Shown here: in pieces, positions 41,410-51,076 of the stretch | Layout: every line of letters begins with the position of its first letter | Numbering within the stretch: position 1 is the first letter of the stretch | NCBI RefSeq assembly: GCF_003664185.1 | Contig: NZ_RCCS01000008.1 | Location: forward strand, 248,001-312,000 | Source of the DNA: Tenacibaculum discolor | Lineage (GTDB): Bacteria; Bacteroidota; Bacteroidia; Flavobacteriales; Flavobacteriaceae | Reading direction: 5' to 3' | DNA: 64,000 nt | Notes under the pieces: generated by a model | Database searches by the model: none | Told to the model about the DNA's origin: nothing | What the model saw: the letters and a program-made list of their open reading frames with translations, nothing else | Position numbers and translations under genes: made by a program

Positions 41410-42699
41410 CTACATTTTTGATACTGCTTCCATCGACTTATCAATGGCGTTCGCTATCTCTTGAATATCTTTTTCTGTTAAAGCTGATGATAAGAACCAA
41501 GCTTCAAACTGACTTGGAGGTAAAAACACACCATTTCTAGTCATCTCCCAAAAGAAAGTAGCATATTTCTTTGTATCTGAAGTTTGTGCTTCTTCAAAGT
41601 TAGTTACTTTTTTATTGGTAAAGAATGGATTTATCATCGAACCAAATCGGTTAACTGTAATTTCAACTCCATGTTTTTTTGCTGATTCTAACAAAAATAC
41701 TTCAATGATCTGAGCAATCTCGTTAAACTTTTCGTACGGATTTTGTTTCTTTAATTCTGTTAAAGTTGAAATTCCCGCTGCCATCGCAATTGGATTTCCT
41801 GATAAAGTTCCTGCTTGGTACATTCCTCCTAATGGAGCTACTGTTTCCATGATTTCATTACGTGCTCCATACGCTCCTACTGGAAAACCTCCCCCAATTA
41901 CTTTTCCTAAACAAGTAATGTCAGCTTCAACACCTAATACTTCTTGTGCTCCTCCGAACTTAGAACGGAAACCTGTCATTACCTCATCAATAATCAACAA
42001 GGCTCCTTTTGAGTTTACATACTCTTTTAATTCTTTTAAGAAATCATTTTGTGGAGTTACTACTCCCATATTTCCTGCAATAGGTTCTAAAATAACTCCT
42101 GCAATATCATCATGAGCTTCAAAATGTGCTTTTACACTTTCTAAGTCATTGTAGTTTGCAATCAACGTATTTTTCACAGCTCCTTCTGGCACTCCTTTAC
42201 TTCCTGGTAAACTCAACGTAGCTAAACCTGAACCTGCTGCCACTAATAAGGCATCTTGGTGTCCGTGGTAGCAACCAGCAAACTTTATAATTTTGTCTTT
42301 TCCAGTAAACGCTCTCGCTAAACGAATTCCGCTTAATACCGCCTCAGTACCAGAATTTACAAAACGAACTTTGTCCATTCCTGGGAAAGCATCACAAACA
42401 ATTTTTGCTAATTTAATTTCACCTTTTGTTGATGCTCCAAAAGAATATCCTTTTTTCAAAGCTTTTCTAATGGCTTTTTCTACTTTTTTATGACGGTGTC
42501 CTAAAATCATTGGACCATAAGACAATACTAAATCGATGTATGAATTGTTATCTACATCAGTAATCTTGCTTCCTTTCGCTTTTTTTATGAATAAAGGATT
42601 CCCTCCTACAGAAGCAAATGCACGTACTGGTGAATTTACTGCTCCTACTAAGTTTTCTAATCCTTTGTTATATAATTCTTGTGATTTTTTAAAGCTCAT
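41410..42699 (-). CDS. hemL: Glutamate-1-semialdehyde 2,1-aminomutase
   Basis: A 429-residue PLP enzyme. The PLP lysine is Lys266 (ITCLGKVIGGGFP); substrate-site motifs FVNSGTEAVLSGIRLAR and CYHGHQDALL are present. It isomerises glutamate-1-semialdehyde to 5-aminolevulinate, the second step of the C5 route after hemA. It is located between hemB and hemE on the minus strand; the 58-base gap to hemB carries an 8-base inverted repeat (42726-42750) without a T-run, so read-through is likely. Confidence 0.97.
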   Translation of the reverse strand: MSFKKSQELYNKGLENLVGAVNSPVRAFASVGGNPLFIKKAKGSKITDVDNNSYIDLVLSYGPMILGHRHKKVEKAIRKALKKGYSFGASTKGEIKLAKIVCDAFPGMDKVRFVNSGTEAVLSGIRLARAFTGKDKIIKFAGCYHGHQDALLVAAGSGLATLSLPGSKGVPEGAVKNTLIANYNDLESVKAHFEAHDDIAGVILEPIAGNMGVVTPQNDFLKELKEYVNSKGALLIIDEVMTGFRSKFGGAQEVLGVEADITCLGKVIGGGFPVGAYGARNEIMETVAPLGGMYQAGTLSGNPIAMAAGISTLTELKKQNPYEKFNEIAQIIEVFLLESAKKHGVEITVNRFGSMINPFFTNKKVTNFEEAQTSDTKKYATFFWEMTRNGVFLPPSQFEAWFLSSALTEKDIQEIANAIDKSMEAVSKM

Positions 42700-42757
42700 T
42701 CTTCGCTAATTATTAGTTGTTAATTATGAGTTTTTAGTTGATAAACTCATTTTTAAA

Positions 42758-43720
42758 TTATCTCATTAAAACTCTAGCAGCTTCTTTGGCAAAATAAGTT
42801 ATGATAATATCTGCTCCCGCTCTTTTCATAGAAAGTAAGCTCTCCATCATTACTTTTTCACCATCAATCCATCCTTTTTCAGCGGCTGCTTTTATCATTG
42901 AGTATTCTCCACTTACATTATAGCAAGCGATTGGTCTATCGAAATTATTTTTTAAATCTCTAATGATGTCTAAGTATGATAAGGCTGGTTTTACCATTAA
43001 AATATCTGCTCCTTCTTCATCATCAAAAGTTGCCTCACGTAATCCTTCATCTCTATTAGAAGGATCCATTTGATAAGTTCTTCTATCTCCAAATGATGGT
43101 GCTGAATCTACCGCTTCTCTGAAAGGACCGTAAAATCCTGATGCGTATTTTACAGAATATCCCATGATTGGTAAGTTTGCAAAACCAGTATTATCTAATG
43201 ATTCACGCATCATAGCGATTGCTCCGTCCATCATTCCTGATGGTGCTACCATATCTGCCCCTGCTTTTGCATGCGAAACTGTTTGTTTTGCTAAGTTTAC
43301 TAAGGTAGCATCATTGTCTACATCGTTATCGTGTATAACTCCACAGTGACCATGTGAGGTGTATTCACAGAAACATACATCTGTAATTACATACAAACTT
43401 GGATAGTTCTTTTTAATGAATCGGATTGCTTGTTGCATAATTCCGTTGTCGTTCCAAGTTTCGGTGCCTTCATCATCTTTTTTAGATGGTATTCCAAATA
43501 GTAAAACTGCTGGAATTTTTAAGGCTACAACTTCGTCTAATTCTTTAGAAATGGTATCTAACGAATAACGATTGATTCCTGGCATAGAAGGAATTTCTGT
43601 TTCAATACCTGTTCCTTCTTCAATAAATAATGGGTATATAAAATCATCTACCGATAGTTTGTTTTCTCGAACTAAACGACGGATATTTTCTGTTTTTCTT
43701 AGTCTGCGTGTTCTAAACAT
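42758..43720 (-). CDS. hemB: Delta-aminolevulinic acid dehydratase (porphobilinogen synthase), zinc type
   Basis: A 320-residue HemB. The three zinc-binding cysteines of the Zn-dependent class are present (Cys116, 118 and 126 in [14 protein letters not shown]). The two active-site lysines are Lys191 ([16 protein letters not shown]) and the Schiff-base Lys244 (MVKPALSY). It condenses two 5-aminolevulinates to porphobilinogen. Its ATG is only three bases after the hemCD stop, so the two are coupled. Confidence 0.97.
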   Translation of the reverse strand: MFRTRRLRKTENIRRLVRENKLSVDDFIYPLFIEEGTGIETEIPSMPGINRYSLDTISKELDEVVALKIPAVLLFGIPSKKDDEGTETWNDNGIMQQAIRFIKKNYPSLYVITDVCFCEYTSHGHCGVIHDNDVDNDATLVNLAKQTVSHAKAGADMVAPSGMMDGAIAMMRESLDNTGFANLPIMGYSVKYASGFYGPFREAVDSAPSFGDRRTYQMDPSNRDEGLREATFDDEEGADILMVKPALSYLDIIRDLKNNFDRPIACYNVSGEYSMIKAAAEKGWIDGEKVMMESLLSMKRAGADIIITYFAKEAARVLMR

Positions 43721-43723
43721 AGT

Positions 43724-45310
43724 TTATTCTTTTACAAAGTGAAGGTTTACCAACTCTAGTACACTTTCTACGGTTGGCATCTTTGCTATTTGTACTTCTT
43801 TAAAATGTTTTTTTGCTTCATTAGCAGTACTATCTCCAATACAAAAAGCTATTTTATCAGCAGTGTTTTTTTCCATGTAGCTTTCAACTGTTGATGGACT
43901 GTAAAATAATACTCCGTTTACTTTTTCATCAACTTTTGCTGGACTGTACATTGTTTTATAAGCTTCGACTTCGTTTACAACAATATCGTTCGCCTTAAGA
44001 ATAAGTGGTAACGTATCTAATCTCAAATTACTACAGAAGTAAGTTACCTCTTGTCCTTTTAATTCTTTAGATAAATACTCTGATAGTTTTTTAGCATTTC
44101 TTTCTGAGTGTGTTACTTTACCAATGCGTTGTTCAATTAACTTTTTAGTTCTTCTTCCAACACAATAAATATTTTTAAATTGTAATTCGTCTGAAGTAAA
44201 AGAGTTTAAAAGTGCTTCTACCCCATTTTTGCTTGTAATAATTACATTTTCTATTTCTTCTTTTACTACTTTAGGAGCAATTCTGTTAAAACGAATTTTG
44301 ATAAAATCACTATCCTGAACACTCATGTGTGTTGGTAATAATTTCTTTTGCGCTTCAGATAGTTTTTTTGTCGAATAGATTGAAAACTCTTTTTCAATTC
44401 CTTCGTCTTCCATCATAATTAACTTCCCTCCTTTATCAATCACATAATTAGCGCAATCTTTTGCTACATATTTATGCTTTCCTACTTTTACTTTTTTACT
44501 AACTTCAATTTTCTTTTTACCGTCTCTACTTAGTAAGATTCCTTTAAAGTTAATTTCTTCTTCTTTTTCATTTATAAAAGCTAACGCTCCAATAGGTGCT
44601 GTACATCCACCTTCTAAACGATTTAAGAACTCACGCTCTATACCAGTACAAATCTCGGTGTCTTTGTCATTTAACTCTGCACAAATCTCTTTGATTTCTT
44701 CATCTTTATCTAAAGCTGTAATCATAATCGCACCTTGAGCTGGTGCTGGAATCATCCACGTTAAATTAACTGCTCCTTTAGGTCGTAAACCAACTCTTTC
44801 TAGTCCAGCCGCTGCAAAAATAGCTCCGTTCCAATCGTTATCTTCTAACTTTTGTAAACGTGTATTTACGTTTCCACGTAAGCCTTCTACGGTATGTGTT
44901 GGGTAGCGATTTAACCACTGAGCTTTTCTACGTAAACTACCTGTAGCAATTACTCCATTAGGTTGTGCCATGAACTCTTCATTGTCTTTTAACAACAAAA
45001 TATCGTTATAATTCGCACGTTTTAATACAGCTGCTTGTATAATACCTTCTGGCAATACTGTAGGAACATCTTTCATGGAATGTACTGCAATATCAATATC
45101 GTCATTCAACATGGCGATATCTAAATTTTTAGTAAAAATTCCTGTGATTCCTAATTCGTAAAGGGGTTTATCTAAAACTAAATCACCCGTTGCTTTAACG
45201 GGGATTAATTGAGTTTGATGACCTAATTCTTCTAAAAGTTTTTGAACTTTTTTTGCTTGCCACATAGCCAATTGGCTATCGCGTGTACCTATTCTAATTA
45301 TCTTCTGCAT
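43724..45310 (-). CDS. hemCD: HemC-HemD fusion: hydroxymethylbilane synthase / uroporphyrinogen-III synthase
   Basis: A 528-residue two-domain enzyme. Residues 1 to about 300 are hydroxymethylbilane synthase, with Cys236 (LEGGCTAPIG) for the dipyrromethane cofactor and the SLRRKAQWL motif. Residues from about 310 to 528 are uroporphyrinogen-III synthase (VIITSKNGVEALLNSF, FCIGDSTANEAKK, MPTVESVLELV). The fusion channels the unstable hydroxymethylbilane straight to the cyclising domain. There is no frameshift or stop between domains. It overlaps the hemA end by 17 bases and lies three bases before hemB. Confidence 0.93.
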   Translation of the reverse strand: MQKIIRIGTRDSQLAMWQAKKVQKLLEELGHQTQLIPVKATGDLVLDKPLYELGITGIFTKNLDIAMLNDDIDIAVHSMKDVPTVLPEGIIQAAVLKRANYNDILLLKDNEEFMAQPNGVIATGSLRRKAQWLNRYPTHTVEGLRGNVNTRLQKLEDNDWNGAIFAAAGLERVGLRPKGAVNLTWMIPAPAQGAIMITALDKDEEIKEICAELNDKDTEICTGIEREFLNRLEGGCTAPIGALAFINEKEEEINFKGILLSRDGKKKIEVSKKVKVGKHKYVAKDCANYVIDKGGKLIMMEDEGIEKEFSIYSTKKLSEAQKKLLPTHMSVQDSDFIKIRFNRIAPKVVKEEIENVIITSKNGVEALLNSFTSDELQFKNIYCVGRRTKKLIEQRIGKVTHSERNAKKLSEYLSKELKGQEVTYFCSNLRLDTLPLILKANDIVVNEVEAYKTMYSPAKVDEKVNGVLFYSPSTVESYMEKNTADKIAFCIGDSTANEAKKHFKEVQIAKMPTVESVLELVNLHFVKE

Positions 45311-46565
45311 GGATGGATTCTAAATTTGCTCCGAACACTTTAGCCATTACTTCAATACTTGTATTTACTGAAGTTTCTTCGTCTTTTAAGTGTTTAACAA
45401 ATTGTGTGGTTATTTTTTGAATAAATCTTGATGTTAATATTTCTGCCTGTTCTTCATCAAAATTTTTAATTTTCTTCTTATGGAAGGCTATTTCTCCTTG
45501 TTGAATGTTTTGTAATGATTCTTTTAAAGCGGTAATTGCTGGGGTAAATCTTCTGTGATTTAACCATTCTTGAAATTCTTGGTTATGAGTTTCAATAATC
45601 GCTTCGGCTACTGGTACTTCTTGTTGACGTATTGCTAATGTTTCATCTGTAATTTTCGAAAGATCATCTACATTCACCATCGTTACATTATCTAAATCAG
45701 CAACTTCTTTTGATACATTCGCTGGCATTGATAAATCTAAAATCAACAATTCTTTATCTGCAGGAACATGTTCTTTTGTAATTGTTGGAAAACTAGCTCC
45801 AGTAGAAACAATTAGTACATCACTTTTATGAACTTCTTCTGCTAAATTTGCATATGATGCTTTTATTATGGAACTATGCTCTTTTACAAACGCTGAAGTT
45901 TTTTCTTCGGTTCTATTAATTAAACTTACCGATTTATTTTGAGTATACTCTGCTAAGTTTTTACAGGTATGTTTTCCCATTTTACCTAAACCGAATACTA
46001 AAATGTTTTTTGAATTATAATCTGGTAAATTATTAATTAAATACTGAACAGCTGCATACGATACAGAAGTTGTACCTGAACTTAATTTAGTTTCATTTTT
46101 AACTCGCTTGCTTGCTTGCATTACATGATTCAATAAACGCTCAAAATATGCATTTGTAGTTCCTACTTCTTTAGCTTGCTTAAATGCTTGACGTAACTGC
46201 CCAACTATTTCGTAGTCTCCTAAAATTTGGCTATCCAACCCTGTTCCCATTCTAAACAAATGGTTAATGGCTTCTTTATTTTTATATACGTTTGATACGT
46301 TGGCAAATTCTTCTACAGAACCATTTGAGTATTTACACAACATACTTATTAACTGAAAAGGGTGTTCTGCAAAACCACAAATCTCTGTTCTATTACAAGT
46401 AGACAATACAAAAATTCCGTCTACTCCTTTTTGTTTTGCTTCTTCTAAAAGTTGTTTTTGATTTTCTTTAGAAATACTAAATTTCCCCCTAATCGCAGCA
46501 TCAGCTTTTTTATAACTAACGCCTATGTTGTATAAATTACTATGATGTTTATTTTCTACTGTCAT
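45294..46565 (-). CDS. hemA: Glutamyl-tRNA reductase
   Basis: A 423-residue HemA with nucleophile Cys57 (VLSTCNRTEI), the NADPH-binding VFGLGKMGKHTC and a C-terminal dimerisation helix. It reduces glutamyl-tRNA to glutamate-1-semialdehyde, the entry and usual control point of heme synthesis. The start at 46565 (MTVENKHH) is preferred because a -7 box TATTTTTG lies at 46590-46597; an in-frame ATG at 46670 would precede the promoter. It is the first gene of the minus-strand heme operon, divergent from an AraC-type regulator that may control it. Confidence 0.95.
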   Translation of the reverse strand: MTVENKHHSNLYNIGVSYKKADAAIRGKFSISKENQKQLLEEAKQKGVDGIFVLSTCNRTEICGFAEHPFQLISMLCKYSNGSVEEFANVSNVYKNKEAINHLFRMGTGLDSQILGDYEIVGQLRQAFKQAKEVGTTNAYFERLLNHVMQASKRVKNETKLSSGTTSVSYAAVQYLINNLPDYNSKNILVFGLGKMGKHTCKNLAEYTQNKSVSLINRTEEKTSAFVKEHSSIIKASYANLAEEVHKSDVLIVSTGASFPTITKEHVPADKELLILDLSMPANVSKEVADLDNVTMVNVDDLSKITDETLAIRQQEVPVAEAIIETHNQEFQEWLNHRRFTPAITALKESLQNIQQGEIAFHKKKIKNFDEEQAEILTSRFIQKITTQFVKHLKDEETSVNTSIEVMAKVFGANLESIHAEDN

Positions 46566-46589
46566 TGAGTCTTCTTCAAAAAAGTCGGT

Positions 46590-46597
46590 CAAAAATA
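46590..46597 (-). promoter_or_regulatory. -7 box of the hemA operon (TATTTTTG)
   Basis: Minus-strand TATTTTTG matches TAnnTTTG, 24 bases before the hemA ATG. Confidence 0.55.
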
Positions 46598-46692
46598 TAA
46601 ATATTGAACAAAAAAAAGTATCGCTAAAAGAACTTTTAATGTCGCTATTCGTTTTTTCACTCAAAAACACCTTAAAAACTTACACAAAAGTG

Positions 46693-46700
46693 TATTTTTG
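46693..46700 (+). promoter_or_regulatory. -7 box of the AraC-type regulator (TATTTTTG)
   Basis: TATTTTTG lies 76 bases upstream of the ATG at 46777, leaving a longer leader than most genes here. Confidence 0.5.
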
Positions 46701-46776
46701 CAGTAAAATAGACTAGGAGAAACATTTTATTTTAGAATCATTCTAAATAGTAAGTTTTATAAAAACCACTGAATCC

Positions 46777-47689
<913 letters not shown>

Positions 47690-47707
47690 AAATTAAAAAC
47701 TTACAAA

Positions 47708-48223
47708 ATGAAACAACTAACTCATTATGATATAGAAAACAATCAGCAAGATTTTCCAGTAACTATTGTATGTGATGCTATCCGTACTCCTGAAAATATA
47801 GGAATGTGCTTTCGTATTTCTGAAAGTTTTGGAGTGTCTAAAATCTATTTACATGAAAGTTCTCCTTCTATAGATAACAGAATTGTTAAGAAAACTGCTA
47901 GAAATACTATTCAACAAATACCATATGATACCTATGGGAATTTTGAACAACTTATCCATCAATTAAAAGAAGATGGAAACACTATTATTGGTATTGAAAT
48001 TACCGATGAAAGTATAAACATTAGCGATTACGATTTTACTTCACATTCTAAAATTGTGTTACTTTTGGGTAGCGAAAGAAATGGTATAGAAAACGTTAAC
48101 TTAGTAGATGCAACTGTAGCTATACCAATGTATGGGCGTAACTCTAGCATGAATGTAATTCATAGCTTAGCTATTGCTCTATACGAAACAACAAACCAAT
48201 TAAATAAAAAGATTCTGAAATAA
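47708..48223 (+). CDS. SPOUT-family RNA 2'-O-methyltransferase (TrmH/TrmL type)
   Basis: A 171-residue SpoU-fold methyltransferase with all three motifs: IRTPENIGMCFRISESFG (motif 1), LLLGSERNGIEN (motif 2) and IPMYGRNSSMNVIHSLAIALYE (motif 3), which form the knotted SAM site. It lacks the extra N-terminal domain of rRNA-type enzymes, so it is of the minimal TrmL-like kind and probably methylates tRNA. It is followed 13 bases later by hemH on the same strand. Confidence 0.9.
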   Translation: MKQLTHYDIENNQQDFPVTIVCDAIRTPENIGMCFRISESFGVSKIYLHESSPSIDNRIVKKTARNTIQQIPYDTYGNFEQLIHQLKEDGNTIIGIEITDESINISDYDFTSHSKIVLLLGSERNGIENVNLVDATVAIPMYGRNSSMNVIHSLAIALYETTNQLNKKILK

Positions 48224-48236
48224 ATTCAGCCAAAAT

Positions 48237-49265
48237 ATGAAAGGAGTTTTATTAGTAAACCTTGGATCACCAGAAAGTACAAACCCGAAAGACGTAAAAA
48301 AATACTTAGGGGAATTTTTAATGGATGAACGTGTTATTGACGTTCCTTATTGGTTAAGAACATTTATTGTTAAAGGTATTATTTTAAATACTCGTCCTAA
48401 AAAATCGGCAGAAGCCTATCAAAAAATTTGGTGGGAAGAAGGCTCTCCTTTAATTGTACTATCAGAACGTTTACAAAACAAAGTACAAGCAAAAACAGAA
48501 CTCCCTGTTGCTTTAGCAATGCGTTATGGGAATCCATCAATTAAAAGTGGATTACAAGAATTACATGATAAGGGGGTTACTGAAGTTTTATTAGTTCCGT
48601 TATACCCTCAGTTTGCCATGGCAACTACTGAAACTATTTTGGTATTAGCTGAAGAGTTAAGAAAAGAATTCTTTCCTAACATGAAAATTACCGATGTACC
48701 TGCTTTTTATAACAAACCAGAATACATCAAAGCATTATCTAATAGCATAAAAGATTATTTATCTGATAAAGATTACGACCATATTTTATTCTCTTATCAT
48801 GGAGTACCTGAGCGACACATCAGAAAATCTGACATTACAAAATCGCACTGTAACCCTGAGGCAGGAAATTTAAGTTGTTGTAATACTTCTTCTGAAGCTC
48901 ATAAATATTGCTACCGTCACCAATGTTATCAAACCACTAAAAATGTGATTTCTGAATTAGGTCTAGACGAAAATAAAGTATCAACTTCATTTCAATCTCG
49001 CTTAGGTGTAGATCCTTGGCTACAACCTTATACCGATAGAACTATTGTTAACAAAGCCGAAAAAGAAGGCATAAAAAAACTAGCGATAGTAACTCCCGCT
49101 TTTGTTTCTGATTGTTTAGAAACTTTAGAAGAAATAGCAATGGAGGGTAAACATGAATTTTTGGAAGCTGGTGGTGAAGAGTTTTACACTGTTCCTTGTA
49201 TTAATGATAATGATGAATGGGTAGATGTTTTAGCAGGGTGGATTGACGATTTCAATAAAAATTAA
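48237..49265 (+). CDS. hemH: Ferrochelatase with Cys-rich insertion
   Basis: A 342-residue ferrochelatase inserting Fe(II) into protoporphyrin (or coproporphyrin). The N-terminal VLLVNLGSPES, catalytic His188 (LFSYHGVPERH) and the late acidic helix VSDCLETLEEI are all typical. After the catalytic His there is an unusual Cys-rich stretch with Cys205, 214, 215, 225 and 230, which could bind zinc or an Fe-S cluster. hemJ follows after two bases, consistent with the protoporphyrin-dependent branch. It lies on the strand opposite the hemA operon. Confidence 0.94.
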   Translation: MKGVLLVNLGSPESTNPKDVKKYLGEFLMDERVIDVPYWLRTFIVKGIILNTRPKKSAEAYQKIWWEEGSPLIVLSERLQNKVQAKTELPVALAMRYGNPSIKSGLQELHDKGVTEVLLVPLYPQFAMATTETILVLAEELRKEFFPNMKITDVPAFYNKPEYIKALSNSIKDYLSDKDYDHILFSYHGVPERHIRKSDITKSHCNPEAGNLSCCNTSSEAHKYCYRHQCYQTTKNVISELGLDENKVSTSFQSRLGVDPWLQPYTDRTIVNKAEKEGIKKLAIVTPAFVSDCLETLEEIAMEGKHEFLEAGGEEFYTVPCINDNDEWVDVLAGWIDDFNKN

Positions 49266-49267
49266 TT

Positions 49268-49858
49268 ATGGACTTTTTATACGTAAAGGCATTACACATC
49301 ATATTTGTAGTAACTTGGTTTGCAGGATTATTTTATATAGGCCGTCTGTTTATTTACCATGTAGAGGCAGAAAAAAAAGACGAACCAGCCAAGTCTATAT
49401 TACAAACCCAATACAAGTTAATGTCTAAACGTTTATGGTATATTATTACTTGGCCTTCTTTATTTTTAGCAAGTTTTTTTGCTTTTTGGATGCTATATAA
49501 AAATCCTTATTATTTAAAAATGCCGTGGATGCATGTAAAATTAGCTTTTGTATTAGCGCTGTATTTTTACCACGGATTTTGCCATAAAATCTACAAAGAA
49601 CTACAACGTGATGAGATTAAATACACACCTAATAAACTTCGAATGTTTAATGAAATTCCAACTGTAATTTTATTTGCTGTTGTATTTTTAGTGGTTTTAA
49701 AAAGTGCAATTAACTGGATTTGGGGTGTGGTAGGAATTATCTTATTTGGAGTATTATTGATGATTGGTATTCGTTATTATAAAAAAGTAAGAGCTAAAAA
49801 ATCGTGGGATAAATACGAACAAGAGTTGATGGATGAGGATAAAAAAAATAACAATTAA
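49268..49858 (+). CDS. hemJ: HemJ-type protoporphyrinogen oxidase (CopD-like membrane protein)
   Basis: A 196-residue protein with about five membrane helices. The HemJ pattern is present: an early His in VKALHIIFVVTWFAGLFYIGRL, a conserved Lys in MHVKLAFVLAL and the motif MFNEIPT. HemJ oxidises protoporphyrinogen IX to protoporphyrin IX, probably passing electrons to the respiratory chain. No HemG or HemY is in the window, so this gene fills the gap between hemF and hemH. It starts two bases after the hemH stop. The basic-acidic C-terminal tail is cytoplasmic. Confidence 0.88.
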   Translation: MDFLYVKALHIIFVVTWFAGLFYIGRLFIYHVEAEKKDEPAKSILQTQYKLMSKRLWYIITWPSLFLASFFAFWMLYKNPYYLKMPWMHVKLAFVLALYFYHGFCHKIYKELQRDEIKYTPNKLRMFNEIPTVILFAVVFLVVLKSAINWIWGVVGIILFGVLLMIGIRYYKKVRAKKSWDKYEQELMDEDKKNNN

Positions 49859-49883
49859 TTTTTCTTTTAATAGACCACTTTAC

Positions 49884-49891
49884 TACTTTCG
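49884..49891 (+). promoter_or_regulatory. Candidate -7 box of the lipocalin-like gene (TACTTTCG)
   Basis: TACTTTCG fits the TAnnTTTG pattern except for C in the third-from-last position of the TTTG part. The same TTCG variant occurs upstream of recR, pepD, the SGNH gene and the E2 gene. Confidence 0.35.
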
Positions 49892-49930
49892 CTGCAAAAT
49901 TATAAATCTTAAATTAAATCACATTAAACT

Positions 49931-50332
49931 ATGAAAAAAATTTTAGTTTTAACAATTGCTATGTTTAGCTTATTCGCTTGTTCTTCTGACGATGAAAACA
50001 ATTTAGATCCTATAGTGGGTACTTGGTATAAGTTTTCTGAAGAAGGCATAGAAGCAAGTGACTGTGAAAAAAAATCTTCTGTTACTTTTAACGAAAACGG
50101 AACCTTTAACTCAATATCATATGAGTCTATTGAGGACAAATGTATTATAGAGGATGAATTTTCTGCTACATGGGCAAACAAAGGAAATGGAGTTTATTCA
50201 AGAATTCATAATGGTGAATCATCTGACTCAAGCATTACTTTTTCTGATAACGGTAACACTATGACATCTGTATACAAACAAGAATATAATGGTGAAACTC
50301 TTACAGACATAACTGTTTTTAAGAGAAAATAA
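49931..50332 (+). CDS. Lipocalin-like small lipoprotein
   Basis: A 133-residue lipoprotein (signal ending SLFACSSDDENN, with the Cys at 17 and an acidic stretch typical of Bacteroidota lipoproteins). The mature part is a small beta barrel with the lipocalin-type opening PIVGTWYKFS and strands VTFNENGTFN and ITFSDNGNTMTSVY. Such proteins bind hydrophobic ligands or act structurally at the outer membrane; ligand unknown. Two Cys (about 54 and 76) might form a disulfide. Transcribed alone, with a bidirectional terminator before recR. Confidence 0.83.
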   Translation: MKKILVLTIAMFSLFACSSDDENNLDPIVGTWYKFSEEGIEASDCEKKSSVTFNENGTFNSISYESIEDKCIIEDEFSATWANKGNGVYSRIHNGESSDSSITFSDNGNTMTSVYKQEYNGETLTDITVFKRK

Positions 50333-50351
50333 TCTATTTACATTTAACAAC

Positions 50352-50390
50352 AAAAAACAGCTGTGAAGTAATTTCAAAGCTGTTTTTTTT
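50352..50390. terminator. Bidirectional terminator between the lipocalin-like gene and recR
   Basis: Stem AAAAAACAGCT / AGCTGTTTTTT around a 15-base loop, followed by T residues. Confidence 0.82.
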
Positions 50391-51006
50391 ATCCTTTTAA
50401 TGATTGAGTAAACGGTATTCTATTCACAATACTTCGTCCAAGCGTAACCTCATCTGCATATTCCAACTCATCTCCTACCGAGATTCCTCTAGCAATGGTT
50501 GATGTTGTTACTCCGTATTGTTCTATCTGTTTGTAAATATAAAAGTTGGTGGTATCACCTTCCATGGTAGAGCTTAAAGCAAAAATCAACTCTTTAATCT
50601 CGCCTTCTTTTACTTTCTCTACTAAAGATTCTATTTGTAAGTTTTGAGGACCGACCCCTTCAATAGGAGAAATCTTCCCCCCTAACACGTGGTACAAACC
50701 TCTGTATTGCGCTGTATTTTCAATCGCCATCACATCACGAATATCTTCTACCACACATACAATCTCAGCATTTCGCTTCGGATTACTACAAATATCACAT
50801 AACACTGTATCAGAAATATTATGACATTTTTTACACGATTTTACATCGTTACGTAAATGCGTTAAAGCCTCTGTTAAATACTTCGTATTTTCTTTCGGTT
50901 GTTTTAATAAGTGTAACACCAAACGAAGTGCTGTACGCTTACCAATTCCTGGTAACCGACTTACTTCATTTACTGCATTTTCTAATAATTTCGACGAAAA
51001 ATCCAT
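50389..51006 (-). CDS. recR: Recombination mediator protein RecR
   Basis: A 205-residue RecR: N-terminal helix-hairpin-helix ([15 protein letters not shown]), a four-Cys zinc finger (Cys58, 61, 70 and 73), and a Toprim domain with the acidic Glu in VVEDIRDV. With RecO and RecF it loads RecA on gapped DNA. The -7 box TAAATTCG at 51011-51018 ends only four bases before the ATG, so the mRNA is probably leaderless. Divergent from pepD. Confidence 0.96.
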   Translation of the reverse strand: MDFSSKLLENAVNEVSRLPGIGKRTALRLVLHLLKQPKENTKYLTEALTHLRNDVKSCKKCHNISDTVLCDICSNPKRNAEIVCVVEDIRDVMAIENTAQYRGLYHVLGGKISPIEGVGPQNLQIESLVEKVKEGEIKELIFALSSTMEGDTTNFYIYKQIEQYGVTTSTIARGISVGDELEYADEVTLGRSIVNRIPFTQSLKG

Positions 51007-51010
51007 GTTG

Positions 51011-51018
51011 CGAATTTA
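51011..51018 (-). promoter_or_regulatory. -7 box of recR (TAAATTCG), leaderless arrangement
   Basis: Minus-strand TAAATTCG ends four bases before the recR ATG, placing the likely transcription start at or next to the start codon. Confidence 0.5.
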
Positions 51019-51076
51019 CAATTTTTCGATAAGGATTAAGTATCTTCGTAGCTTTAAAATTAAAACTTCAATTCAC

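Noticed and set aside
43724..45310. Possibility that hemC-hemD is a frameshift or assembly join
   Set aside because: The frame is continuous, the linker is normal in composition, and such fusions are known in this group.
46566..46670. N-terminal extension of hemA by 35 codons
   Set aside because: It contains the hemA -7 box and is not part of the glutamyl-tRNA reductase fold.
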